Assembly: GCF_001517105.1 (NCBI RefSeq)
Contig: NZ_LPVF01000010.1
Location: forward strand, 62,001 to 126,000
Direction: 5' to 3'
Length of the DNA: 64,000 nt
Source: Bacillus halotolerans
Lineage (GTDB): Bacteria; Bacillota; Bacilli; Bacillales; Bacillaceae
The position numbers were made by a program, and so were the translations under genes. The notes beneath the pieces are model-generated. The model searched no databases, was not told where the DNA came from, and saw nothing but the letters and a program-made list of their open reading frames with translations. This document shows, in pieces, positions 1 through 8,632 of the stretch (position 1 is its first letter; each line of letters opens with the position of its first letter).

Positions 1-423
1 GAAACAATGCTGAAGGCTTATGAAAATCAAGAGTATCCTTTTGAAGAACTAGTAGAAAAACTGGGTGTGAAACGGGACTTAAGCCGAAATCCATTGTTCG
101 ATACGATGTTTGTCCTGCAAAATACGGAACAAACGGATATTGAAGTGGACTCTCTCGCGGTCAAGTCTTATGAACAAACGAATACAACAGCTAAATTTGA
201 TTTACAGCTGAACTTTGTAATGGACCAAGATGAGATACAAGGCAGCTTTGACTACTGCACGAAGCTATTTAAAAAGAAAACCATTGCTGTAATGGCCAAG
301 GATTACGTCATGATCCTCTCGGCGATTTTACGAAACCCATCCATTCCTTTAAAAGAAATTCAATTAAGCGAAAAAGTAAACAAAAGGAAACACCTCGCAA
401 GCACAATCGAATTGGATTTCTAA
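1..423 (+). CDS. mycB: Iturin-family NRPS, C-terminal end (mycB/ituB-like), partial
   Basis: The reading frame is open from the left edge, so only the last 140 codons are present. The residues match the end of a condensation domain: a [11 protein letters not shown] segment followed by [13 protein letters not shown], the usual late C-domain motifs. The protein then stops (LDF) with no adenylation domain after it, so the upstream synthetase ends in a C domain. A clear Shine-Dalgarno and the next synthetase gene follow 90 bp later, so this is an operon. By analogy with MycB/ItuB this terminal C domain would join the Pro5 chain to residue 6. The family is sure; the exact orthologue rests on the downstream gene. 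Confidence 0.85.
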   Translation, partial: ETMLKAYENQEYPFEELVEKLGVKRDLSRNPLFDTMFVLQNTEQTDIEVDSLAVKSYEQTNTTAKFDLQLNFVMDQDEIQGSFDYCTKLFKKKTIAVMAKDYVMILSAILRNPSIPLKEIQLSEKVNKRKHLASTIELDF

Positions 424-513
424 TCATGGCCGGCAGCGGCTGTCCCGGCACAAATGCCGCGGATGCCGCCAGCCGCCTTCAAAACAGGAATGAAACCAAC
501 TGGAGGGATATGA

Positions 514-3500
514 ATGTCAGAATTCAAACAACAGGAGTTGTTCTGGGGCCGCATGTTTCACACGGAAGACCGTCCCAGTGCATTCCCTTCGTTTCAAATG
601 TCCGACTCAACATTAAAGCGTGATGTATCGAGTGCATCTGACTGTATTCACAGTTCATTGAGTTCAGATGTATCCCGGCGCATCCTGACCATGACAAATC
701 AAACGCCGATGGCCGTTTATCTGGTTCTCCTGATCGGATACACGGGGGAAGAGAGCGGGATTACAGGCGTTCCAACCTTTGAAGACGAAACTGATGAAGA
801 TCTTCGTTTAGATCAGCTCATGTTAATCAAGCAGAATATCAATGCCGACAGTACGTTTAAATCGATATTCCATGAACTGAAACATACGCTGGACGAAGCG
901 ATCTTATATCAGGACGTTCCTTTTGATAAAATGGCCGGACAGCTGCGGCTGAACTATAATACAAATCATTTACCGATCATCCATACGGTTGTTTCATTAG
1001 AGCAAATCCATTCTGATCGTTTCATAGAAACGGCTGCTTCAGATGCTTTATTTCAGTTTGCTATGAGGGAAGACACGATTGATGTAAAGTTATTTTTTAA
1101 TGAACAAGCTTATGACCGCGAGTATATGTTACAGGTGATCAGGCATTTAAATCGTCTGTTTTCTATCATGTTATTCCAGCCCGACCTCACTCTCGGCCAA
1201 GTGGATATCTTGTCTGAAGCGGAGACTAATACTTTTCTCGCTGACTATCATCATACGAAAACTGAATATCCGCGGGATAAGACGATTTATCAGTTATTCG
1301 AAGCACAGGTGAAACGAACACCGGATCAACCAGCCATTATTCTCGGAGAAAAGCAATTCACGTATCACCAGCTCAATGAACGCGCCAATCAATTAGCCCG
1401 AACCTTGAGGGCCAAGAGCGTTAGGGCGGACCGGCTCACCGCCGTCATCAGTGAACACAGCATCGAACTGGTTGTGGGAATACTGGCCGTATTAAAAGCG
1501 GGAGGGGCCTATGTGCCAATTGATCCGGATTATCCGAAGCATCGCATACAGTATATAGTAGAAGACTCCCAAGCTGATATTATCTTGACAGAGAGCCATC
1601 TCCGAAAACAATTGGATATGGCCGGCACAATGGTTTTCATCGATGACGAAAGCTCTTACCATGAAGACGGCTCTGATCTTGAACCGATCAGCAGTACGAA
1701 GGATATGGCCTATGTCATCTATACGTCAGGTTCCACAGGCAAGCCAAAAGGTGTGGCAATTGAGCATCAGGGCTTAACCAATTATATTTGGTGGGCCCGC
1801 AGAGTGTATGTCAAAGGAGAAAAAACCAACTTTCCGCTATATTCATCCATCGCTTTTGATCTGACGGTAACGTCTATTTTTACCCCGCTTATTACCGGCA
1901 ATGCCATCATTGTCTACAGAGGGGAAAATAAGGTGGCCTTGCTTGATTCCATTGTGCACGATTCGAGGGTGGATATTATCAAACTGACCCCGGCTCATTT
2001 GCAGTTATTAAAAGAAATGAACATTCCTCCTGAATGCACCATTCGGAAATTCATTGTTGGCGGCGACAATTTAAGCACGCGGCTCGCCCGAAACATCAGC
2101 GGGCAATTCGGCGGCAGAATCGAAATCTTTAATGAATACGGGCCGACAGAGACAGTTGTCGGTTGTATGATTCACTCCTTTGATCAGCAAAACGACAGAC
2201 GGGAATCAGTTCCGATCGGAGCCCCCGCGGACAACATGAACATTTATGTGCTGGATAAGAGTATGAAGCCGGTGCCCATCGGCGTCCCGGGAGAAATCTA
2301 TATCAGCGGGGACGGTATCGCCAGAGAATATTTGAATCGGCCAGAATTAACAGCGGAAAGATTTTTACGGAATCCATTTGTACAAGAGGCGAAAATGTAC
2401 CGGACGGGAGACTTGGCCAGACGGCTTGCGGACGGTAACATTGAATACCTCGGAAGGATCGACCACCAGGTGAAAATCCGCGGTTACCGCATTGAAATTG
2501 GTGAAGTCGAAACCGCATTATTTCAAATACCACCGATTCAAGAAGCTCTCGTTATCGCACAAGAAACCAACGGGGAAACGACTTTGTGCGCCTATTTCAC
2601 CGCACTGCATTCTTTAACCGCAGGCGAGATCCGGGAACATCTGTCCCGTCAGCTTCCTGCCTATATGATACCTGCTTATTTCATACAGCTGACAGCGATG
2701 CCGCTTACGTCCAACGGAAAAATAGATCGCCAGGCGCTGCCTGCTCCAACCGGAAATCTCACAGGCAATACCTATACAGCTCCGCGGACAGAACTGAAAA
2801 AAATACTGGCAGGAGTGTGGGAGTCGGTATTAGGCGCAGAACGTGTCGGAATCAACGATCATTTCTTTGAGCTGGGGGGAGATTCGATTAAATCGATCCA
2901 AGTGACCTCAAGCTTATATCAATCCGGTTATAAACTAGACATCAAACACTTGTTCAAGCACCCGACGATCTCCGGGGTAGTTCCTTTTATAGAGCCGGTC
3001 ACCCAAATCGCAGAACAAGGGGAAATTAAAGGTCCGACACTTCTGACACCGATTCAGCATTGGTTTTTTGCCCAGCAATACCCTGATCCGCACCACTATA
3101 ATCAATCCGTTATGCTTTATTTTAAAGAGGGTTTGGATGAATCAAAGCTTCGGGGAGTCATGAAGAAGATCGCTGAGCATCACGATGCTTTGCGCATGGT
3201 TTATGTTCCGACAGACCATGGGTACGAAGCCCGAAACCGGGGAATCGATGAAGGAGATTTATTCAGCCTTGAAGTATTCTCTTTACTCGAAGAAATTAAT
3301 CCCGCCCAAACGATAGAATCGATATCCAATGACATTCAGCAATCCATCCATTTAGCCGAAGGCCCGCTCATGAAACTGGGATTGTTTCAATGTCAGGATG
3401 GAGACCATTTGCTGATCGCGATTCATCATCTGGTCGTAGATGGCGTATCGTGGAGGATTTTACTTGAGGATATAACGTTAGCTTATGAACAGCTGAAAAA

Positions 3501-6500
3501 CGGAGAAGCGATCACACTTCCTAAGAAGACGGATTCCTACCTGTTATGGGCTGAACGATTGAAACGTTATGCAGAAAGCGCAGATTTTGAAGCGGAAAAT
3601 CAATACTGGTTCGGGCAGCTGCATATCCCGCAGCATAAATTGCCAAAGGACAATGAACAGGAGAGCGGTATAGCCGAAGACCGGGAAATCATCATCGTCC
3701 AATGGACAGAGGCTGAAACCGAATGTTTATTGAAAAAATCGAACCGGGCCTATACGACTGACATTAACGATTTATTGCTGACCGGACTCTGTACGGCTGT
3801 TCATCGCTGGACTGGACATGAAGAGATTCTTGTTCATCTGGAAGGACACGGCAGGGAATCTATCTTTCAAGATCTTGATATTTCACGTACGGTGGGCTGG
3901 TTCACAAGCCAATACCCGGTTTCTCTTCAAATTCAGGCAGACCAGGACATCTCACAGCGGATTAGGACAGTGAAAGAACAGCTGCGTCAGATTCCCCAAA
4001 AAGGAATTGGATACGGCCTGATTAAATATTTGTCCGATCATCCGAAGGCATCTGACTTGACCGTTCATCCGGAAATCAGCTTCAATTACCTCGGTCAATT
4101 TGATCAAGATTTCGAAAATGGAGGCATCGAGGTATCTCCTTACTCCGGAGGGAAAATTGCAAGCGACAGACATCCCATTGCCTATACGCTTGACATCAAC
4201 GGCATGATCTCAGACGGCCGGCTGTCATTGGCCATCAGTTACAGCGGTAAACAATATCGAAGAGAAACAATGGAAACATGCGCCGCTTTCCTAAAGAACA
4301 GCCTAAAAGAAGTCATCGATCATTGTACAGCCCAAAAGCAAATTCAGCTGACGCCAAGCGATATTTCACTGAAAGACATAACAATCGCAGAATTAGATCA
4401 ATTTGCTCAGCAAACAAAGCATATTGGCGACATTGAAAATATATATCCTTTAACTCCCATGCAGAAAGGCATGCTGTTTCACAGCTTAATCGATGCGGCT
4501 TCCAGAGCTTACTTTGAACAAGCCTCTTTTGATCTTAAAGGCGATTTGGATATCGAAGCATTTACGATGAGTTTGTCGCAGCTGGCAGACAGACATGAGA
4601 TTCTTCGGACTCATTTTTACACCGAATGGAAAGATCAGCCTCTGCAGATTGTCCTCCGAGAAAAACCGATCGAAATAACCGTTGAAGATATTCGAAACAT
4701 GGAAGATGAACAACGCGGCAAATTGATTGCCGACTTTGTACAAAAAGATAAGGAAAGAGGATTCGATCTTACCCAAGATGCGTTAATGCGCGTATCAATC
4801 CTTCGTACAGAGGATGATCAAGCCCGATTGATATGGAGCTTTCATCATATTTTAATGGATGGCTGGTGTCTGCCTCTTGTTACGAAAGAAGTGTTTGAAA
4901 CCTATTATGAGCTCCTTGATAGAAGAAAACCCGAGCAGGAAGCCGTCACCCCGTACAGCCGATATATCGAATGGCTGGAAGACCAGGATCATAAGAACGC
5001 TTCAGCCTATTGGCAAAAATATTTGGACGGTTATGAAGGACAAACCGTTTTACTGAAAGAACCTGTCTCAAACCAAGCCGAGGGATATCAAAAACAAAGG
5101 CTTGCATGCCGGCTCGGAAAGCAGCTATCAGAAGAAATCAGGCAGACTGCAAGCAAGCATCACGTCACCGTGAATACGTTTATTCAAAGCGCGTGGGGCC
5201 TATTGCTGCAAAGATACAACAACAGTCAGGATGTCGTTTTCGGGTCGGTCGTATCCGGCCGCCCGGCAGAAATTCCGGGTATTGAATCCATGGTCGGCTT
5301 ATTTATCAACACCATTCCCGTACGTATTACCGCTCAGCCTGGAATGACTGTGGAACAAGTGTTGAAAATGAGCCAGGAGCAGGCATTGGCTTCTCAGGCG
5401 TATGATACATTTCCGTTGTATGAAATTCAGGCTCAAACCGAACAAAAGCGGCAGCTGATCAGTCATATCATGGTATTTGAAAATTATCCGGTCGAGAAAC
5501 AAATGGAGCATATGAAACCGAATCGTGACGCACTGGACATTACCAATTTCCATGTGGAAGAGCACACTCATTACGATTTCAATTTTATTGTCATGCCGGC
5601 GGGGAATATCGAAATTCATTTTGTGTACAATGGCAACGTCTATGAACATACAAGCGTCAAGCGGATGGAAGAGCATTTTATGCAAATCATTAAGCAAATG
5701 GTGAACAGTCAGGCGATTCGCGTCCAGGACCTGGATATACTTACGGCGGATGAACGTTCGCTTCTTATAGAGGCATGTAATGATACGGCCGCGAATTATC
5801 CAAAGGAAAAGACGCTTTATCAATTGTTTGAGGAACAAGCTGAGCGAACGCCGGCGCAGGTGGCGATTGTTTTTGGAGATGAGAAACTAACGTATCGGCA
5901 GCTCAATGAACGGGCTAATCAATTGGCTCGAACGTTAAGGGCCAAGGGTGTAAGGGCAGACCGGCTCACAGCCATCATCAGCGAACATAGCATCGATCTG
6001 GTTGTGGGAATACTGGCTGTATTAAAAGCCGGCGGCGCCTACGTACCTATTGATCCGGATTATCCGAAGCACCGCATACAGTATATATTAGAAGATTCCA
6101 AAGCCGAGATCATCTTGACACAGTACCATCTTCGGCAGCGATTTACACATGCGGGCACGATCGTTCTATTGGATGAGGAAAGCTCTTATCACGAAGAGCA
6201 CTCCAATCTTGAACGGATCAGCGATGCGAAGGATTTAGCATATGTGATCTATACATCGGGCTCCACAGGCATGCCCAAAGGCGTATTAATCGAACATCGC
6301 GGCTTAACCAATTATATTTGGTGGGCTGACAGCGTATATGTCAAGGGAGAAAAAACCAACTTCCCACTGTACTCCTCCATCGCTTTTGACTTAACGGTAA
6401 CGTCTATTTTTACACCGCTCGTAAGCGGCAATGCCATCATAGTCTTCGGAGGAGAAGACAGGGCAGCCTTGCTTTCATCTATCGTACAGGATGCCAGAGT

Positions 6501-8307
6501 GGATATTATTAAGCTGACTCCCGCTCATTTGCAGTTATTAAATGAAATGAACATTCCCCATGAGTGCAGGATCCGGAAACTGATTGTAGGCGGCGACAAT
6601 TTAAGCGTGAGTTTGGCCCGGAGCATCAGCGAGCGATTTCAAGATCAAATTGAAATCTTTAACGAATACGGGCCAACGGAAACGGTCGTCGGATGTATGA
6701 TTTATTCCTTTGATCCGCAGAAAGACAGACGAGAATCGGTGCCAATCGGTACGGCTGCGGCCAATATGAATATTTATGTGCTGGATGGGGGGATGAAGCC
6801 AGTGCCGATCGGCGTTCCCGGAGAAATATACATTAGCGGGGCCGGCATAGCCAGAGGATATTTGAACCGCCCGGAATTAACGGCCGAGAAATTTGTTGAA
6901 CACCCGTTTGCCGCAGGCGAAAAAATGTACAAAACGGGAGATGTCGCCCGATGGCTTCCCGACGGCAATATCGAGTATGTGGGAAGAATGGATCATCAGG
7001 TGAAAATCCGGGGCTACCGGATTGAAATTGGCGAGGTCGAAGCGGTTTTATTGCAACTGGAATCTGTCAAAGAAGCGGCCGTCATCGCGATTGAAGAAGA
7101 GGGCTCCAAGCAGCTGTGCGCCTACTTAACCGGAGATGAATCATTACATACAGCGCAGCTGAAGCGGCATTTGCTGAACAAACTGCCTACGTATATGATC
7201 CCAGCCTATTTTGTACAAGTAGAGAAGATGCCGATAACCGCTAATGGAAAAATTGATCGAAAAGCGTTGTCGGCTCCTGAGGGAAATAGGCTCACCGGAA
7301 CCGAATACGCAGCACCCGAAACGTTAATTGAAAAGCAGCTGACCGAGATTTGGAAGAACATTTTAGGTCTCACTGACCCGGGTATTAAAGATAATTTCTT
7401 TGACGCGGGCGGCCATTCACTTAAAGTATTGCAGCTGATTCATCAAATTAACGCCGGTATGGGGCTCAACATGCATTATCAAGCCGTATACGATTTTCCT
7501 ACCATCGAAACAATGGCACGCGCCATTCAAGCCGCGGTCTTCGAGTCCAAGACGGATAACGTATTCGTCAAGCTGAACCAGGAAGATTCAATCCCTGTGT
7601 TCTGTTTCCCGCCTTTAATTGGGTATGGACTCGTTTATAATGAAATGGCAAAAAGACTTGATGGCAGCTGCACAGTCTATGCGGCTGATTTCTTAGAAGA
7701 GCCGTCTTATGAGAAAGAGATCGTTGACCTGTATGCAGAAAGCATGATAGGCATTCAGGAACAAGGGCCTTTTGTTTTGCTTGGTTATTCTTCGGGATCG
7801 AATTTGGCTTTTGAGGTTGCCAAAGCCTTAGAGAAGCGAGAGCGCGTCGTATCAGATGTGATCATGCTTGATTCTAAAATCACTGTTTCGGTTACGCATT
7901 CATCAGAAACGGAAATTGAAGAGATCGTCCATCTGAATATGGATATTATTCCGGACTACTACCGAGACATATTAACCATTCCTTCGATTAAGGATAAAAT
8001 CAGAAGCTACCTTGCGTATCACAATGAACTGATCAATTCCGGCGCCGTTAACAGCAACATACATCATTTGTTGTGTGGCGATTTGACTGATAGAGGATGG
8101 ACGCAATCAACTGTACAGCATTACCTTGAGTACAAATTAAAAGGAGACCACGTGACGATCTTTGAACCTCATAATATCGAAGAAAATGTGGATGCAATTC
8201 GATTTATTATCAAAAGGATTGAAGAACGGCATCATCAAGGACTTATTCTTGATGAACAACTGTCAATGGGATCGTTTGCGGGAGACGCAAAGTTTGACAA
8301 AATGTAA
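514..8307 (+). CDS. mycC: Iturin-family NRPS, last two modules plus thioesterase (mycC/ituC-like, probably mojavensin)
   Basis: This 2597-aa synthetase adds the last two residues of an iturin-type lipopeptide and cyclises it. Domain order is: a short C-domain-like stretch (1-250, no HHxxxDG), A1 (252-755), T1 with GGDS (Ser ~791), an epimerase (843-1300, HHLVVDG at ~971), C (1309-1750, HHILMDGW at ~1444), A2 (1762-2265), T2 with GGHS (Ser ~2302) and TE with GYSSG (Ser ~2426). Both A domains give the specificity code DLTKIGEVGK, known for Asn, so the predicted order is D-Asn then L-Asn. That matches mojavensin A; mycosubtilin has D-Ser-Asn and iturin A has D-Asn-Ser. The length is close to MycC/ItuC (about 2.6 k aa). 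The ATG follows TGGAGGGAT. Domain limits are read by eye. Confidence 0.92.
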   Translation: MSEFKQQELFWGRMFHTEDRPSAFPSFQMSDSTLKRDVSSASDCIHSSLSSDVSRRILTMTNQTPMAVYLVLLIGYTGEESGITGVPTFEDETDEDLRLDQLMLIKQNINADSTFKSIFHELKHTLDEAILYQDVPFDKMAGQLRLNYNTNHLPIIHTVVSLEQIHSDRFIETAASDALFQFAMREDTIDVKLFFNEQAYDREYMLQVIRHLNRLFSIMLFQPDLTLGQVDILSEAETNTFLADYHHTKTEYPRDKTIYQLFEAQVKRTPDQPAIILGEKQFTYHQLNERANQLARTLRAKSVRADRLTAVISEHSIELVVGILAVLKAGGAYVPIDPDYPKHRIQYIVEDSQADIILTESHLRKQLDMAGTMVFIDDESSYHEDGSDLEPISSTKDMAYVIYTSGSTGKPKGVAIEHQGLTNYIWWARRVYVKGEKTNFPLYSSIAFDLTVTSIFTPLITGNAIIVYRGENKVALLDSIVHDSRVDIIKLTPAHLQLLKEMNIPPECTIRKFIVGGDNLSTRLARNISGQFGGRIEIFNEYGPTETVVGCMIHSFDQQNDRRESVPIGAPADNMNIYVLDKSMKPVPIGVPGEIYISGDGIAREYLNRPELTAERFLRNPFVQEAKMYRTGDLARRLADGNIEYLGRIDHQVKIRGYRIEIGEVETALFQIPPIQEALVIAQETNGETTLCAYFTALHSLTAGEIREHLSRQLPAYMIPAYFIQLTAMPLTSNGKIDRQALPAPTGNLTGNTYTAPRTELKKILAGVWESVLGAERVGINDHFFELGGDSIKSIQVTSSLYQSGYKLDIKHLFKHPTISGVVPFIEPVTQIAEQGEIKGPTLLTPIQHWFFAQQYPDPHHYNQSVMLYFKEGLDESKLRGVMKKIAEHHDALRMVYVPTDHGYEARNRGIDEGDLFSLEVFSLLEEINPAQTIESISNDIQQSIHLAEGPLMKLGLFQCQDGDHLLIAIHHLVVDGVSWRILLEDITLAYEQLKNGEAITLPKKTDSYLLWAERLKRYAESADFEAENQYWFGQLHIPQHKLPKDNEQESGIAEDREIIIVQWTEAETECLLKKSNRAYTTDINDLLLTGLCTAVHRWTGHEEILVHLEGHGRESIFQDLDISRTVGWFTSQYPVSLQIQADQDISQRIRTVKEQLRQIPQKGIGYGLIKYLSDHPKASDLTVHPEISFNYLGQFDQDFENGGIEVSPYSGGKIASDRHPIAYTLDINGMISDGRLSLAISYSGKQYRRETMETCAAFLKNSLKEVIDHCTAQKQIQLTPSDISLKDITIAELDQFAQQTKHIGDIENIYPLTPMQKGMLFHSLIDAASRAYFEQASFDLKGDLDIEAFTMSLSQLADRHEILRTHFYTEWKDQPLQIVLREKPIEITVEDIRNMEDEQRGKLIADFVQKDKERGFDLTQDALMRVSILRTEDDQARLIWSFHHILMDGWCLPLVTKEVFETYYELLDRRKPEQEAVTPYSRYIEWLEDQDHKNASAYWQKYLDGYEGQTVLLKEPVSNQAEGYQKQRLACRLGKQLSEEIRQTASKHHVTVNTFIQSAWGLLLQRYNNSQDVVFGSVVSGRPAEIPGIESMVGLFINTIPVRITAQPGMTVEQVLKMSQEQALASQAYDTFPLYEIQAQTEQKRQLISHIMVFENYPVEKQMEHMKPNRDALDITNFHVEEHTHYDFNFIVMPAGNIEIHFVYNGNVYEHTSVKRMEEHFMQIIKQMVNSQAIRVQDLDILTADERSLLIEACNDTAANYPKEKTLYQLFEEQAERTPAQVAIVFGDEKLTYRQLNERANQLARTLRAKGVRADRLTAIISEHSIDLVVGILAVLKAGGAYVPIDPDYPKHRIQYILEDSKAEIILTQYHLRQRFTHAGTIVLLDEESSYHEEHSNLERISDAKDLAYVIYTSGSTGMPKGVLIEHRGLTNYIWWADSVYVKGEKTNFPLYSSIAFDLTVTSIFTPLVSGNAIIVFGGEDRAALLSSIVQDARVDIIKLTPAHLQLLNEMNIPHECRIRKLIVGGDNLSVSLARSISERFQDQIEIFNEYGPTETVVGCMIYSFDPQKDRRESVPIGTAAANMNIYVLDGGMKPVPIGVPGEIYISGAGIARGYLNRPELTAEKFVEHPFAAGEKMYKTGDVARWLPDGNIEYVGRMDHQVKIRGYRIEIGEVEAVLLQLESVKEAAVIAIEEEGSKQLCAYLTGDESLHTAQLKRHLLNKLPTYMIPAYFVQVEKMPITANGKIDRKALSAPEGNRLTGTEYAAPETLIEKQLTEIWKNILGLTDPGIKDNFFDAGGHSLKVLQLIHQINAGMGLNMHYQAVYDFPTIETMARAIQAAVFESKTDNVFVKLNQEDSIPVFCFPPLIGYGLVYNEMAKRLDGSCTVYAADFLEEPSYEKEIVDLYAESMIGIQEQGPFVLLGYSSGSNLAFEVAKALEKRERVVSDVIMLDSKITVSVTHSSETEIEEIVHLNMDIIPDYYRDILTIPSIKDKIRSYLAYHNELINSGAVNSNIHHLLCGDLTDRGWTQSTVQHYLEYKLKGDHVTIFEPHNIEENVDAIRFIIKRIEERHHQGLILDEQLSMGSFAGDAKFDKM

Positions 8308-8319
8308 ATGATCAAGTGT

Positions 8320-8356
8320 AAAACGCCGCTGGCCTGGCAGTCAGCGGCGTTTTTTA
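8320..8356 (+). terminator. Rho-independent terminator of the lipopeptide operon
   Basis: A 10-bp GC-rich stem (AACGCCGCTG with CAGCGGCGTT) around a 10-nt loop is followed by a run of T. It lies 12 bp after the synthetase stop and closes the operon. Confidence 0.92.
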
Positions 8357-8426
8357 TTAAAAAGGCGAGAGTCATACTCCTGTGTTCGCAAGGCTTACTC
8401 TAGAAGCATTCTCCATGAACAGTTTT

Positions 8427-8577
8427 CATCAAATGGTAAAAAAATCATCATCCATTTTAAGGAAAAAGGAGGATGTCAAGTTATTAGAAAAAAGTGTAGC
8501 GTATGTTTATGGGTTCTAGCTCTATTATTGAGCTACTTCACTGCGGAGTCTGCTTTTGCTGCCGGTACTGCAAATTT
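8427..8577 (+). repeat. First copy of a ~150-bp tandem duplication of the xynD start region
   Basis: The segment resembles the next 150 bp, which hold the xynD ribosome binding site, start and signal-peptide codons. Shared blocks include TCATCAAATG, AAAAAGGAGG and GTATGTTTATGGGT at a constant offset of about 150 bp. The copies have diverged, so the duplication is not recent. Confidence 0.85.
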
Positions 8578-8629
8578 GTCATCAAATGTTAAAAGATCCC
8601 CAAATTTAAAGAAAAAGGAGGAGCGTTAA
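8483..8629 (+). pseudogene. Duplicated xynD signal-peptide frame without ATG
   Basis: Aligned to the xynD start, the ATG is replaced by ATT (8483-8485), yet 48 codons stay open. They read IRKKCSVCLWVLALLLSYF, then an AxA-like AESAFA site, then a Lys-rich tail ending in TAA three bases before the xynD ATG. A GGAGG lies at a normal distance upstream. It is either a relic of the xynD N-terminus or a weakly translated leader peptide from a rare ATT start, coupled to xynD. The frame and spacing are seen; translation is inference. Confidence 0.6.
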
Positions 8630-8632
8630 GTT

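Noticed and set aside
5299..5838. 179-codon open frame on the minus strand inside the synthetase
   Set aside because: It lies fully within the C domain-coding part of mycC in the opposite direction, has no ribosome site, and its product resembles no family. It is a shadow frame.
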